64,000 nt of DNA from Trichobilharzia szidati (taxonomy: Eukaryota; Platyhelminthes; Trematoda; Strigeidida; Schistosomatidae). Within the stretch, counting starts at the first letter, position 1. Each line of letters starts with the position of its first letter. The notes beneath the pieces were generated by a model. That model searched no databases, had not been told where the DNA came from, and saw only the letters and a program-made list of their open reading frames with translations. Location: NCBI GenBank assembly GCA_944472155.2, contig OX235279.1:50069564-50133563 (forward strand). Direction: 5' to 3'. The translations under genes were made by a program, and so were the position numbers. Below are positions 25,401 to 39,300 of the stretch, one piece after another.

Positions 25401-28400
25401 GTTTCTATCGAGTGCAGTGCAATCGCTGATCTGTTTTCTAGCTTCTTTAAGTCTGCAGAGGTCTTAGGAACCACCTTTAGACACTGTTTATGCTCTTCAC
25501 TTTTATATTTACCTGTCTGGAAGTTTCTCCTAAATATACGGCGTCACAGTTCCACAACTGATCTAGTACACACAATTCTGTTAGTTTTCTTCTATTTTAT
25601 CCTCAACCTTCACCAGTGATGAGCGTAAGGTGTTACTTGTTCGAAAATACACTCTTATGTTATGATTGTTAAGGATTCGCTTCATCTCATCTGACGTTTA
25701 CAATTACAAATGTAATTTACAGATGTCTACTTCTCACTCGGCGCCCAATTATTTTGGAACTGTTCGGTCAAATCTTGATCACAGTTCATATGAAGAAGTA
25801 AACTGTGTTCGAAACGTCACCAGTAAATATTACTGTAATAACACTGAATGCCTTTATCACATTAAAAATTTTCTCCATAATGGAATTATACTCTACCACA
25901 GTGTCCAATTTATATCCTTATATCTATATTTTAATGTCCTATTAACATGTTGGATAACGTTAACTGTTATCAACACAGTGTTACACACACTTTTGTCATT
26001 ATTGACAGTGTGAGAAGCAGAATTTCCCAACGTCAATCAATCTGCACATGTAGATCATCTACCGAAAGAAAAATGGAAGTGTGAATGGCCATTGACTGAT
26101 CAATTTAAAGTACAGTATTATAATTGATTTCAGTTGTGTGCTTAGTTGTGAAACAACAATTTGATCACGACAAGATTTGAGAATTGTGTCTTTGATACTG
26201 TGCATACATGACAGAGATTTCAGTAGGTAAGGCGAGAAGGAAAATATTCAATCCCCTTTATTTGAATAAATGGTTATATCGTTGATACTAATTCAGAGTG
26301 AAGAGTGGCCTCAAATTAGGGAATAAGGTGTACCTAGATGCTTTCAGAGGTATTTTCTACATCTCTAAGATGGATTTGAAACTTGTGTTCTAAGAAAAAC
26401 TATACTGTTCACTTCACTTCAGCAATAGGAAAACACGCACTCCAGCTCAAAATTCTGTCTCATGGTAGGCATACATCAAAAGGCACGGACTACGATGACT
26501 CGATGAGTAGGCTTGTCCAGAGTTAATTATAGCGTTGCATATATCATATATTTTTGCGTTCGGTACAATAACCTGGAAAAAACGGGTGGGAAATGATGTG
26601 GAATATTACTTGACATTCCAGGTTAAAATGTGACTCTTTAAACATATTCTCATTTGAGTGAGTCTAATGTCATTTTTGATAGCAGCCAGCATGAAATAGT
26701 ATATCATCCTCTCTCACGAATCCTCTGATTTATCTTGTGATGCAGTCTCTATGTGGACCTATCGTTTCTCACACACAATGTGATTCAGTTTGTGATCAAT
26801 TCATCTCCTTTGTCTCACCTTGGTATTTGTCGGATTGCCAACCAATGATAAAACAGCCAATGCCAGCCAATAAGAACAATCCATTCCCATGGTTGTGAGT
26901 CGACTTTATTATGGTAAACTGTATAAGTATCATGTTTTGTTTCCTAATAAAGGTACAGGACAATATCTTACAAAGTCACAGGCCAGCCTTTGTCTTTTCA
27001 TATTTCCGCGGCTCAGCGAATCGGAAGGTACAACGAACAAATAGGCATATTAGCCTACTACTAGTTCAGTTCATAACACTTAGAATAATTAACACCAGCA
27101 GACATAACGAATTGGCTACGGAGTTTATTCATTTCAGTGCAGTTATAACAAATTGGCAATGTGTAACGAGAAAAACAGTGAACTCCCAAAGGAGTGTTGA
27201 AAAAGAGAATTTAATTAACAGCACGAGGTATACATATTCCTAGTTTAGTGACAAATACGGATGATATGAAATCATATAGAATGTGGATACAGTAATTAAA
27301 TTTGTGAATGTAATTACATTATAGAGAGAATTTTTATTCTGATAAAAGCATTCAGTGTTGTACAGTAATATTTACAGGTGACGTTTCGAACACAATTCAC
27401 TACTGCTCATAATCATATCAAGGCAGTACTCACTCACACAACTTTCTTGCTTCGTTTATTATATACATGAAGAAAAATTGATTAGAAATTTGAATTAAAT
27501 CAATATAAGATTGGCGTGAAACAGAATGGAAGATAAAGTACATTCAGAAGGAATATTAGTGTTATCAATAAATATATAATACGATGGGAATTAAGACGAG
27601 TGTTCTTAGTCAACAAGATGGAAAATAAGATGGTTTTATAGTAAAAATAAGTAACTTGTTAGAATGTTATGATGTGAATTGAATACATTTTAACATTACT
27701 TATTATCCTCTGATTTGACTCGTAATAATATCTTCCATATCTCTGGTATTTGCGTTGAGTCACTTCTATTGCATGTGTTGGGTGTAGACTCGATGAACCA
27801 GGCAGGATTCAGTAATCAATCTCCCTCTATCCTCTCTCTCTCTCTTCACCTACCTATATTACTTTTTAGAATTTTGACTCTGTCCCACCCACACTATTGT
27901 GTGGTTGTGTGCGATTGCTGAGATTTTTTTCTAAATTATCTTCGTGTGATTAACCATTCTGCAATCAGCCAAATTCTTATCTTCAAACAATCTATAAATT
28001 TACTTGTTTAACCTATGTAGTTGACGTCAGAGTCATCACAACGTATTTTGTAAATTATATTATTTAAAAAAAATTGTTTTTAAGGGGTCCTTTAGCCTAC
28101 ACAGATTGTCCTGTATGAGTGAGTTTGCAGGTTTGAATGCCACCCTAATTCCTGCTTTATCAAGAATCTTACGTAGGATCCCAGATGTCCCGTCTTTATA
28201 TGGTAGAACTGTAGATGCCTTATATTTTTTCTTGTTTATGTTATCATGATTGGTTTTACTATTATTTTTATTTTGCTTCTGACCTTTTTTCATATTCCTA
28301 ATGAATTTTATAGGATAGGTATTTAACACCAACGCTTTTCTGTCTGTTTTATTTCACCTTTTAGGTTTTTTGTTGTACAACATAGTGCTACTGCTCGGCT

Positions 28401-30277
28401 TTTTAGACACTTAACTGAACCTGTATTTACAGACAACGGATAATATGAACTAAAGTCTAAATATCTGTTAGAATGCGTCGGTTTTTTATAAACGCTAGTG
28501 TGCAGTCTACCTTCTTCTATTCGTTTTATTCAACAGTCAATCATAGCTAATTCTCCTTCTTCATTTTCTTATTCGAATGTGATTTGTATTCCCCCTACTA
28601 GTGAGTTTATATATGTCAGGAAGCTAGAGAAATGTTATGTTTTTAACACTGGAAATGAACACATAAACATACTCGAGACCAAAGCTTTAAGCCTAGAGAT
28701 GAAGAGAAAGCGAAAAATGTAAGAACTTGATAAAGCAGTCAAGGAGCTTAGAATGTTTCTTTTCTTGTTTCACAGAGAATCAATACTCAAAACAAAATGC
28801 AAGCTACAATTTTTGTCAAAAAAACGTTTTGGCTAGTGATTCAAAAAAACAAAAAAAAAACCAAATCACTGGCTAGAAAAATGACTGCTGTCTAAAACAC
28901 GTGTAACGTGTATTCGTGCAGCACATTTTCAACATTCAAATCACACTTGTTCTTGTAAATTAAATATTTATATGAAAGTCACCGAAACACAAAAGGTCTA
29001 AATGTTTATTTAGGGGTCGAAATCATAGATAATAGTCACGAAAAAAAAATATATGTATTTACGACCTGTCTGTATGGTGTATGCTTTACAAAAGATGATA
29101 TTGGATGTCTGTTTCCAGTATCAACTGAGTTAACAGATTTCATTGGTTCTGGCAGCTACTACTCAACAATGTGTTCTGTCGCCCTAACCTGCAGAGATCG
29201 ATAGGTCCTCCCACATGTATATGTGACCACACATACTTGCGAATCGGTAAATACGGAGGGATGGAACACAAACCTTCAAACACTTTTAGTGTTTTCTCTA
29301 CAAAATTCAACCCAGCTGCATAGTAATTCCGATAAAGTACCGCTCTGAGTCTTTACTTTGGTGATCAGATTTTAGCAATCATCCTTAAATACGCGAAGTT
29401 ATACAAAACATCCTTCTGTGAGGCTGATTAAATTGGTGGGGACTTTCTTTGGTGCTTCTCTACAGAGTTTAATGAGTTTTAGAGGGCAGTTATTACCTGA
29501 TAATATTTTGTTGCGGTTTCGCATTTCTTCGTCAACTGCAACCTCGATACATGTGTTAAAAACCTCTGGATAAACATTCAGAAGACGGATTTTTATACCA
29601 AAGTGGACAGAAACTATGGTAACTAACATACTTTCCCATCCAAGTGGGTTTATAGGTCTCATTGACCTACCCAAAGACGAGAAACACTCATTTTTTTCTT
29701 CCACATATGTTTACGATAGAATATTTTGTATTGTATTCATTCGATTACGGAGAAACAACAAATCTTGAAGAAAATCGCCCAATAGCACAATAAAGCTGTA
29801 TTACTACTATTGTAATAATCGTAGAAAAACACACAACAATGTCCAGCGAAATCTTCCAGGTGTTATACATAAAATCCTCTGTGGTGAATATGACCAGTGA
29901 CGCCACACAACGTAAACACTGATCACATTTAGTAATGTAAGTTAAACAGTGAATACAAATCATATAAAAATAGAGGGACTAGTATCTATTTCACCGTTTT
30001 CCGATGATACTGTCGACGTGTTTACCGGAAAGACGACTCACCGATCTCAATACCTAGGGTTTCATCAGAGATACCTAGGAAATTGACTATCTACATTCTA
30101 CAGAAGATTTTTATGAGTAGCAGTGAAAATAAAACGTAGTGAAAGGTATTACAAATCAAATATCAGCCTGAGTAGTATCATCAGCTGTCAAACAATTAAG
30201 TGTGACTCATAGCCCCAAATGAACCAGTTTCCCTGCCAAGTAGATGCCGATAGGCACTTACTTAAACTGATACTTAC

Positions 30278-30319
<42 letters not shown>

Positions 30320-32939
30320 GACCCAAAACACATTTCAGTTAAGTATGGCAGTAAAAGATAGGGAAATGAAAGAAACAGAATCGACAGGAATTCAATAAAC
30401 ATAGGATATACAAAAGCAATTAACGCGAAACATAGTTTCATACAAATAGTTCCCTTGACAAATTCGAATAATGCAATAAGAACACTATGTGTAGAAACAC
30501 CTACTGCAAAAAGTGTTCTTATCACTTTACTGAAATATGCTTGTAGGCTTTTTTAAGACGAGATATATGCACATTTGTATTCGTGGCTTAAATTAGCCGC
30601 ATACCTTTCGTACTTTTAATTTACTTGTCCAGAAAAGGTGGAATGAAAGAATCTATACACTCGATGAAATGTGAGTAACTACAATCTACTAAAGTTTGAT
30701 CGAATCTTGTATATTTTATACACGTTTTCGTTCTCCTTTCACTAGGGGACGGGGCTGGATAGTGTTCATGAGCGTGCTTTTCAAGTTGGCGCATGGTATG
30801 GCCGATGTACTCAGCTCCGCAAGAGCAAGTGAACTGGTATATATATAGTTCGGTGACAGAACGTCTGGTCAATTTAGGACATTCAGCACCATTCGAAAAA
30901 TCCTACTAAAGTTTTTAAACTGACTGGTGTAGGAAGTAAAATATGATTTGGTCAAAAACTATTTTGGAGACACAGACAAAATAAACTGACAAGAATAGCT
31001 CATAAATGTTGTCTCAAATCGAATAACAACTAATTTCATACATTCATTCCCCATTAACGAGTTTGAATAAAGCAGGAACAACAGTTTGTGCAGAATAAAA
31101 TGGTACCATCAGTTACTTCGTTCGCTTCTCATCAGCTGCTTACAGCCTAAAGACATTAATAAGTTTATGTAGAGAAACAATTTTAACATACCCAGAGGGT
31201 TCAAGTTTACGCAAAATAAATCAATGTATGCATAGAATGGTGATAATAATAATCACTCTATTCTAAACAGTAATAATCATATGGAATGGAATTTTCAGCT
31301 TTAAAGAATACGTAATCAAATGAAAGGGAGAATAAAGACAACCAGTGACCAGGACACGGAAAGACTGATAACTGCTTCCTTCTGAACACATAAATTGTGT
31401 TTCGGGAGTTGGATATGGATTGCTTCGGCAAATTCGAGGAGAATTGACCTATTTCGCCTATTGACAGTTCTGAAGGATTTTGCGATGTCCAACCTCATGA
31501 TCTGTATGGAGATGCCTGGCAATGGCACTGTTAAAAGTGCTAATTCCCTTTACACGTAGACTTTTTGATAAATGTTAAGAGAATCAGAGTTGTGCTCTTC
31601 TTTTTGTCCTCTCAAAGTAACTGCTCTAGCAGATACAAGTAAATTTACAGTTAACATGAGAAGGATATCTGTCAACTTTTGATTGCACCAAATAGCATAT
31701 TGTCCGATAAATGGAAACCAACTTAGCTGCAGGATAAGCTCTGGCTAGTGACGTACTCAGTTGTCTGTTAACTATTTCTGCAATATTATCACCTTTAAAA
31801 TCAAGTTGAATGAAGATAGGCTTTTATCCCACTGTGATTTGTTTGACATGTGAGCCTTCACAACTTCCGTACTTCATAATGAACCTCTGGGGTCAATTGT
31901 TGTTTTTCAATATCCTTTCAAGAATAATAAACTCTTCCTCTAATTTCTCTGTAGAGCGTATTCTTCTGACTCTATAGAAAACAGCTTCTAATAGTGATCG
32001 TTTATAGCTACTTGGACAGAAACTGTTAAAATGTAAGTATTCCCCATTCTCTGTTGGCTTTCTGTAAGTTGACCTATGAAGACTACCATCTCCCAGGCGT
32101 TGCATGGCAATTTCAAGGAAATGAAACTTTCCGTCATTTTCATGTTCCGTAGTTAATTCAATATTTGCATGTACCTCATTGAATAATCCGAGTAGGTGGG
32201 AAGCATGTCTTTTATTGTTGAAAACTACAAATCTATCATCGAAATATCGACAGTAAGAAGTTGTTTCGTTGATCGCATGCTTCGACTTTGTTCTTTAATG
32301 GTTAGACAAGAAGATATCTGCTAAAACAGGGTTAAGTGAACTGCCCATAGCTACACCATCTATTTGGCGGTAAAGAGTATTGTCAAACTGAAATTGTACA
32401 TCCATGGTGTACATTAGCAGTACGCGTTTGAATTCCGACACTGGGATTGGGAGTAGATCAGAATGCTGACAAATGATCTCGATAGTTTGATTGATTGGGA
32501 TCCTTGTGTTTACAATAACTTAATAATATCTTTAGGTTGTAAGCAGCTGGTGAGAAGCAAACGAAATAAGCAAACGATGGTAGCATTTGATTCTTCACAA
32601 ACTGTTGTTCTTGCTTTACCAACTAATTATTAGATAATATTCCTCGCTTCTTTCCTCTCTGAAATCACAATTTATCTTTAATATTTTATTATTCTAGTTT
32701 ATGGGGTGATTATTTTGTTTTTCAAAGAATAAAAGCTGGCTTAAATAAGTCAGCTATACTATTGATCGAAAACTTCAGTCCAAATAAAGAAAACAACAGT
32801 ATTTATCAGTTAGCAGAATTAATTGTGTCACAGCAGAAATATTGATCTGTCTACATTGAATGAGACTTGTCAACAGATTGCTTATTATTATTTAACATTT
32901 GGGAGTGTGCTCAGGTAGCGAGATTACTGAGATATCATT

Positions 32940-32985
<46 letters not shown>

Positions 32986-33360
32986 AACCAATAAATCGAT
33001 ATAACTAATCATAGTGAATTTTGCTAATAAATTATAGAATGAAAAGATGTTTACAATTTAAATTCCAATGAATGCCAGAACTAAATCCATCGGTTGTTAT
33101 CATTTATTTATTTTTTATTTTGATTACAGCTTGATGCCACACCGTATTTTCAGTGCAAGTATGGAATTTTCAGCATGGATATCGGTAGCCTAAATTTTGC
33201 AGGCCGACCATAGATATCGGGTGTGAGTCGGCAGGGGATCGAACCCCGGACCATGTGCATGGTCGGCGCGAGTCCTAACCACTGTGCTGTTAACCCTCTT
33301 TAAGTTGAACATGCCGTGTACCAAATATTATGCAATTTTTCCCAAATTCCTCACTACTTT

Positions 33361-33394
<34 letters not shown>

Positions 33395-36300
33395 CCGAAT
33401 TCCAAGTGTTTTTCTAAAGTAGAACAAATAAACATATTTTCACGCATTGCACACTGTTTTACTCTGATTGATTGAAAGGTCACATATTTTTAAAAACTAT
33501 GTAATATACCTGTTTGATCACTAGTGTATGTATGGTTGAATGACCACTGTGTATAAGGAGTTTCAATTAAGCCAACAAACAAAGATTTATCACAGAAAAG
33601 TAAACACAGTGTAGTGTTAAATAACAGTGTCATACTTAACACTGCTGCATTACTCTAAATATTGAAAATCAATGCACAGGGATTTGTCCAAATGCCGATA
33701 GTTTTACCAATTTCCTTTGACAGCCCGCCTACGTGGACTCCATCCAGTATATTGACAAAACTCGATACAATTTACAATAAAGTTATATGTATGATGGAAA
33801 AGCTAATCAGTCTTTATATTTAAACAGTAAATATTCATATATAATGCCCACCTCATTCTCTATAATTATACAGAAAACAGTTACTATCAATTAATGCCAA
33901 CAATTATTCTAATTAAATGGAACACATGCGATCGAACACATTGGGAATATATAAATTTAAGTACATATTCGTCGACACAGATAGAACAGAAGCGTCGGGC
34001 TAACAAGCTTACTCCGGAAAACCAATCCGATCTCTACAGAAACTTCAATGCAAATCAAAAATATAAAAACATAAACTTATTCCTTGCTTAAATCAGAGAT
34101 ACGGAATGACCACCAGGTTGGTGAAAGCCTCCAAACAGCCAGTCAGCCAATGTGTATCCTTTCGATGAAATCAGAAATAAGCACGAAGACATGGAGTGTC
34201 GATACGATATTCGAAGCTGGGAGGGCTGCTCAGATTGCAAAATAAATTAGAAGATATGATATAGAAGTGCTACATATATGTCGGAGCAGATGGGTTGGAA
34301 GTGGTGGTGTGATACAGAAAATGTGTGCCGACGGAATGGGGATTCTAATAGAAAGCTTTCATGGGGTAATCAACTGACAAATTTCTGCAGCTGGTTACCC
34401 AATGGTTGAGAACGAAACCTGATTCGACCAATGGGTATTCCTGTTTGGCGCATATGCACTCCTGATGCTGTGGATGAAAAGTTAAATCGTCTAAGAAGAG
34501 TCCAAATGGAAAATAAAATTTCCACCACGATTTATGGACCAGAATGAACATTTCAAACCTAGGAATGCTGTATGTGAATCTTGAATTCAAAGATGACTTA
34601 GCTGCTGACATCCCTAAAAGCAGGATATCGTAGTCCCTGAAAATAAACATTCGCTGCAGCACAGTAAAGGATAGAATTTTCTTATCCGCCATTACCGTTC
34701 AATAACTTCAAGAAAAAGACTAATCAGTCGACCAACTCTATGTGTGTTTATCATTTTACTTGCTTTGGCTATACCAGTTATGCGACGAGGGTTTTGTCCA
34801 AGAGGGGTAAGAAAACTATCCTGTGTGGTTATGAAGAAGTGGACATGTGTATATAGGAAGCGCAACAACTAAACATTCGAATAAGGCATTTAGAAAACAA
34901 ATTTCGCGAGATTATATCGTCATTTCGTAGTTTCTTTACAACCGCTTTACAACTAACGTGGTTAACAATAATAAAACAAAATGCATGACAATCACTCAGT
35001 TATATAAAACAAAAATAAATACTAACGACCAATCATATTTAAATAGGTCAAGTAGTCCATTGTAGGTGAAGGTTGAAGTTTATTGTTTTTTGTACACATA
35101 GTTTAGGATGTAAGTGATTAATCCTCCAAGGTGATGGAAGCACTTCCATCACCTTGAATTAGAATTATGTGAAATAATTGTGAAACAGTCATTAGTATAG
35201 ATTTTGTGACCTGACATTATTAAGTGCTTTGCAATGGATGATGATGGATTTTGACTGTTGTAACTAAACATTTGGTCTGTAAGTATCTGACTTAGCTGTA
35301 TTGCTGAAGCAGCCTGCTGGACACAAAGTCTAGAAGAAGAGCAGACATCAGTTCAGACCATTATCTAGTACAAGGATCCTTCAAAGTCAAATCAAAAGTC
35401 TTCAGGTTCAACACCCAGGAATGTAAGGAAGAAACTATAAAAGACATCTTCACTGCAGCCATCACACCAAGGTCGAAGACACTATGTAGCCTCACTGAGA
35501 AAACCTGAGTGGAGAAGCACTGCAAATCTCTGAAAGTGATCTGCAGGGAAACCTATATAATCAGCCATCATAGGAAGGAAGAAAGAAGACACAAAACAAC
35601 GAAAGGCCTTCTACAAACACCTGAAAGCTAATAGACGAAAGAGGGTCAGTTAAACTGAAGATGAAACAGTACAAAGATGGACAATGAGTAGAGGAGCTGA
35701 GTTCAGCTCACTAAATAAAGAAGTGAAAAAGAGTGCTGGTTAAGGCAATTTACGACTCTAGGATGCACTATCAACTGAAGCAGGGAAGCTAGCAGATAAA
35801 AGAGACCTCAGAACATTATATCAGATATCCAAGTCACTACCTGGGAAGAGACCAACACACATGAAAGACAGAGAAGGGAGAATAATTTCCAAGGAGGACC
35901 ACTTCGAAAGACTCTTCAACCGACCGCCACCTACAACCCTTCGACAAACTTCACTAAAAGCCACAGAAGTGCCAGTGAACGCCAATCCTCTGACAAAAGC
36001 AGAAGTTTTCAATTCCATAAAGTTACTGAAAGCTGTGAAGGCAGCAGCACCAGGCTGAATTCCTCCAGAAGTAATGGAAACGGATCCAGTGACCTCAGCA
36101 GATATATTCACGCCACTATTGCATGAAGTTCACATGGAAGAAAGGAAGGAAAGACACCTACGTACGCATTGCAAGAAAGGCTACCCTGCCAACTATCAAC
36201 GAGGGGTGAGTCAAGCCTTTGAAAACACTGGCGCGGAATCATTCTTCCCTCCACGCCAAGCAAAATATTAAGTTACGTCGTCCTGATGCAAAACCCCTCC

Positions 36301-39300
36301 AAAGACAAGCTGCATTCAAGAAAAGCAAATTATTCATGGATCAAATTACAATGCTACACATCATCATCATATCGTCATCGAATGCAAACTAGAGTAGAAT
36401 GACAGTCCGATCTTTATCTGAATTCCATTGACCTTAAAGTCTTCAACGGCTTTGACTTTGGAGTAATTTGGAAACCGTTTCAACATTATGCAGTGAGTGA
36501 CCTAAACTTTTATCAGCCTCATTCAACAGCTATATGATGATATCACATGTCGAGTGATTCACAACGGAAATCTCAGCTCAGCGAAACCTTTCAGGAAGGG
36601 ACAGGAGTAAGACAGGGATCCGTACTATCACCGGTGGTACTCCTGATTGTGGTGGACTGGATCATGTTGAATACCATGAGTAGGGAGCGAAAAAAAAACA
36701 GGTATACCTTCGACCGACAAGAAAACTCCAGAAGATCTCGATTTCGCCAATGACTTGTGTCGCACAAACTAGAAGATGTGGAGGCAGAAACCAGTGAATT
36801 GACAGAAGTAGCAGCAGCAAAGACAGGACTTCAAGTGAATATAGAGAAGATACAGGTGAAAGAGATAACCACCACCACCAACAGCAACAGACAGTACAGT
36901 CACTGTCAACGAGAGAAGCTCGAAGGTCACCCCTCCCACTTATTTATCTGGACAGCACCTGTTCAACTACAGGTGGGATGGATGAGAATATCAAAGTCAG
37001 GATCACAAAAGTGAAACAGACCTTCATTAATTTGTTAGTCTGAAATCAATATGGAAATCGAATACACTCAGAATGAAGAAGAAGATTCGTATTTCGATAA
37101 CTGGTGTCAGGTCATTTCTTTTATATGGTTCAGAGAATAGGCATGTCACCGAGAACACTTCGAACTGACTGCAAACTTTTATCAACAGTGGCCCTATCTG
37201 ATCCATACTGAAGATCAGACGGCAGGCCAGAAAGGATTAGCAGAAGATAACTCTGGTGTTGAAGCTTCCAAGATTCTGTTTCGTAACATATATTCCGAAG
37301 GAAATAGAAATGGATCAGACACACGCTGAGAAGACTGTTGAATAACACCACAAGGTAGGCGCTCGAGTATGAAACAAGGAGAATAGTGTCCAGGTGTGGA
37401 TTGGAGGAGATGAGAGCTTGTGGGGAAAGGTGGGGTCAGCTGAAGAGGACTTTAGAAAACAGGGAGAAATGGAGATATGTTTTTGAAGGCGTATGTTCCA
37501 CTTAGACGCCAGTGTAATAGCAATAATAATAATAGTAATAATAATATTAATAATAATAATCCTCTCTGGTCATCTAGTCTGTAGTATGGAGAAAAAAGCA
37601 GCTGTTGATGAGAGTTTTCAGCTTGTTGGAAATGTTTTCCTTAACCTTGTTCAGAAATTCTATACATGCTGTTGATGATAACAAGATAATTTTGTTGGAA
37701 GGTTTGGTCTGACGCAGTCAATTAATTTAAGCTGTTTCACGATTGACCTGCTATAATTTCATGTATGCATTTCTGTCGAATAAAATGGTTATATTAGAAT
37801 TTTCCTGTAGCTCTCTCAAGGCTTTGAAATGCAGCGGATTTAAAATGCTTTTCTCCTTTGGGTTGTCGTTTTAAAAATGATGAGCTATATCCACCACCTT
37901 GGCTTTAAACCAACCCCGATCTTCATCGGATGTTGCGGCAGCAGGTTTGCGTTGGTCATATAAGTTTTCAAACTCAGCATGTATGGCTAAATCCGTAAAT
38001 TGCGTGCGAGGAACACAAAATTTGAGTCCAAGGGATAAAGCTTCTTTCTGATGAGTAGATAGAGTAATATCAGAAAGATTTGTAACATGCTTGTCAGGAT
38101 TCACCGGAAAAAACAATCCCAGCATTTCAAAGCCTTGAAAGAGCTACGGGAAAATTCTAATATGAATAAAATGGTCTTTAAAGTAGTTAAAAGCCAACTT
38201 TTATGCAATGATAGTTCGTTCAGTGAGTCAAGCAGAAAACAATGACAGAGAATAGTCATCATTGTCTTCTGAGAGTAGTCATATTCAGTAGTCAACTGAG
38301 CTGTCACATATTTGCATGCGGTGTTTTTGTAGCTACATGTTAAACCAGTCGCGAACAGTACAAACTAGGAATATGTGCAGCGATAGAGGTTCAATAGATA
38401 AATTCAATTTCAGAGTTAAATGCAACAAAAATTTTAGTTCGAAAGTGCTTTAATACCATTTGGCATAAGGTGTTTAAAATTCTCGGAGAAAAATTTAGGT
38501 TGATTACGATTCCTCCGGTATTAAATACTACAGGTTCATACAGTAGAAATATGGGTTTTTATATTGAAATGTTGAATAATACGTCTAAAGAAAAAGCCTC
38601 TGACATAACATTCATATGACTGCATTCCTCCGTGGAAAAAAAGACACTGGTTTACTTCACAACTGAAAGAAATAGAGGGAAGAAATGAATACAAAAAGTT
38701 CCGTGTTATGTATACAGTTAGTCAGGTTTTGCAGCATTTGGCGACAACTTGTACAACAACTTTCATGCAATAATAAGCCAAGAAATCTCTTTTGATCTGA
38801 CTTTGGAATCTAGTCATTCGGAAATGTGGGGTCTGAAAATTGGCTGTCAAGAGCAGTCATCACATATTAAGACAATTCATGTAAATTATCACTTAATCTG
38901 ACTAACGTTTGTTTTCTGTTCTGTGTTATTTGTAAACACTAAAATATAGGCATAAGAATGCTGAAATGAAAAACACTAAGTGCTGTTATCGTGGGAATGC
39001 TTCCAGTTGTTGCAGTAGCCAACTCTTCAACTCTTTTGATTTATCTGCGAGTTACTACACTCAAAGCAATAAGGTGGAAAATAAGTTGTTTTACAGAAGA
39101 ATTAGGGTAATCTGTGGGACAGTAAATTTAGTTGCATGAAAAATCTTACCGAGATATTCTGTATCATAGTAGGCATACATCAAAGGGCAGGGACTACGAT
39201 GACTCGATGAGTAGGCTTGTCCAGAGTTAATTATAGCGTTGCATATATCATATATTTTTGCGTTCGGTACAATAACCTGTAAAAAACGGGTGGGAAATGA

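Larger units (their letters stand above)
26449..27911. repeat. Intragenic 1.46-kb duplication, copy 1
   Basis: Near-identical by eye to 39157-40621, in the same orientation and 12.7 kb apart, both within the LANCL gene. It contains the truncated exon 4, its upstream intron, an LTR-like strip and PLE terminal DNA. Confidence 0.9.

Noticed and set aside
25785..25845. GTTCGAAACGTC terminal-repeat motif as active hammerhead (also 21030, 23610, 27380, 40090, 40910, 47335, 48385)
   Set aside because: GAAA-CG-UC and a nearby hairpin are kept, but the CUGAUGA part is changed (for example UGAUUAUGA or AUGAAGA) and stem I does not pair. Listed only as a PLE signature.
26449..26572. Mutually exclusive alternative exon of LANCL
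   Set aside because: It lacks the last codons and the donor site and hits a stop, so it cannot replace exon 4 in frame.
26911..27243. Open frame of 110 codons conserved at 39640-39951
   Set aside because: Conserved because the whole block is a recent DNA duplication. Flanking noncoding DNA is equally alike and no domain is visible.
30040..30095. CTGATGA on minus near 30067 as another hammerhead
   Set aside because: It is followed by AACCCTAGG without a stem II and GAAA in the needed place.
30621..30872. Free-standing GIY-YIG homing endonuclease
   Set aside because: The CSCGAEYIG pattern and surrounding PLE fragments fit a broken Penelope-like element.
31100..31145. CTGATGA near 31132 (minus) and CTGGTGA near 32545 (plus) as hammerheads
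   Set aside because: GAAA is partly present (GAAG or GAAATAA), but no stem III or stem I pairing could be found. At most decayed PLE ends.
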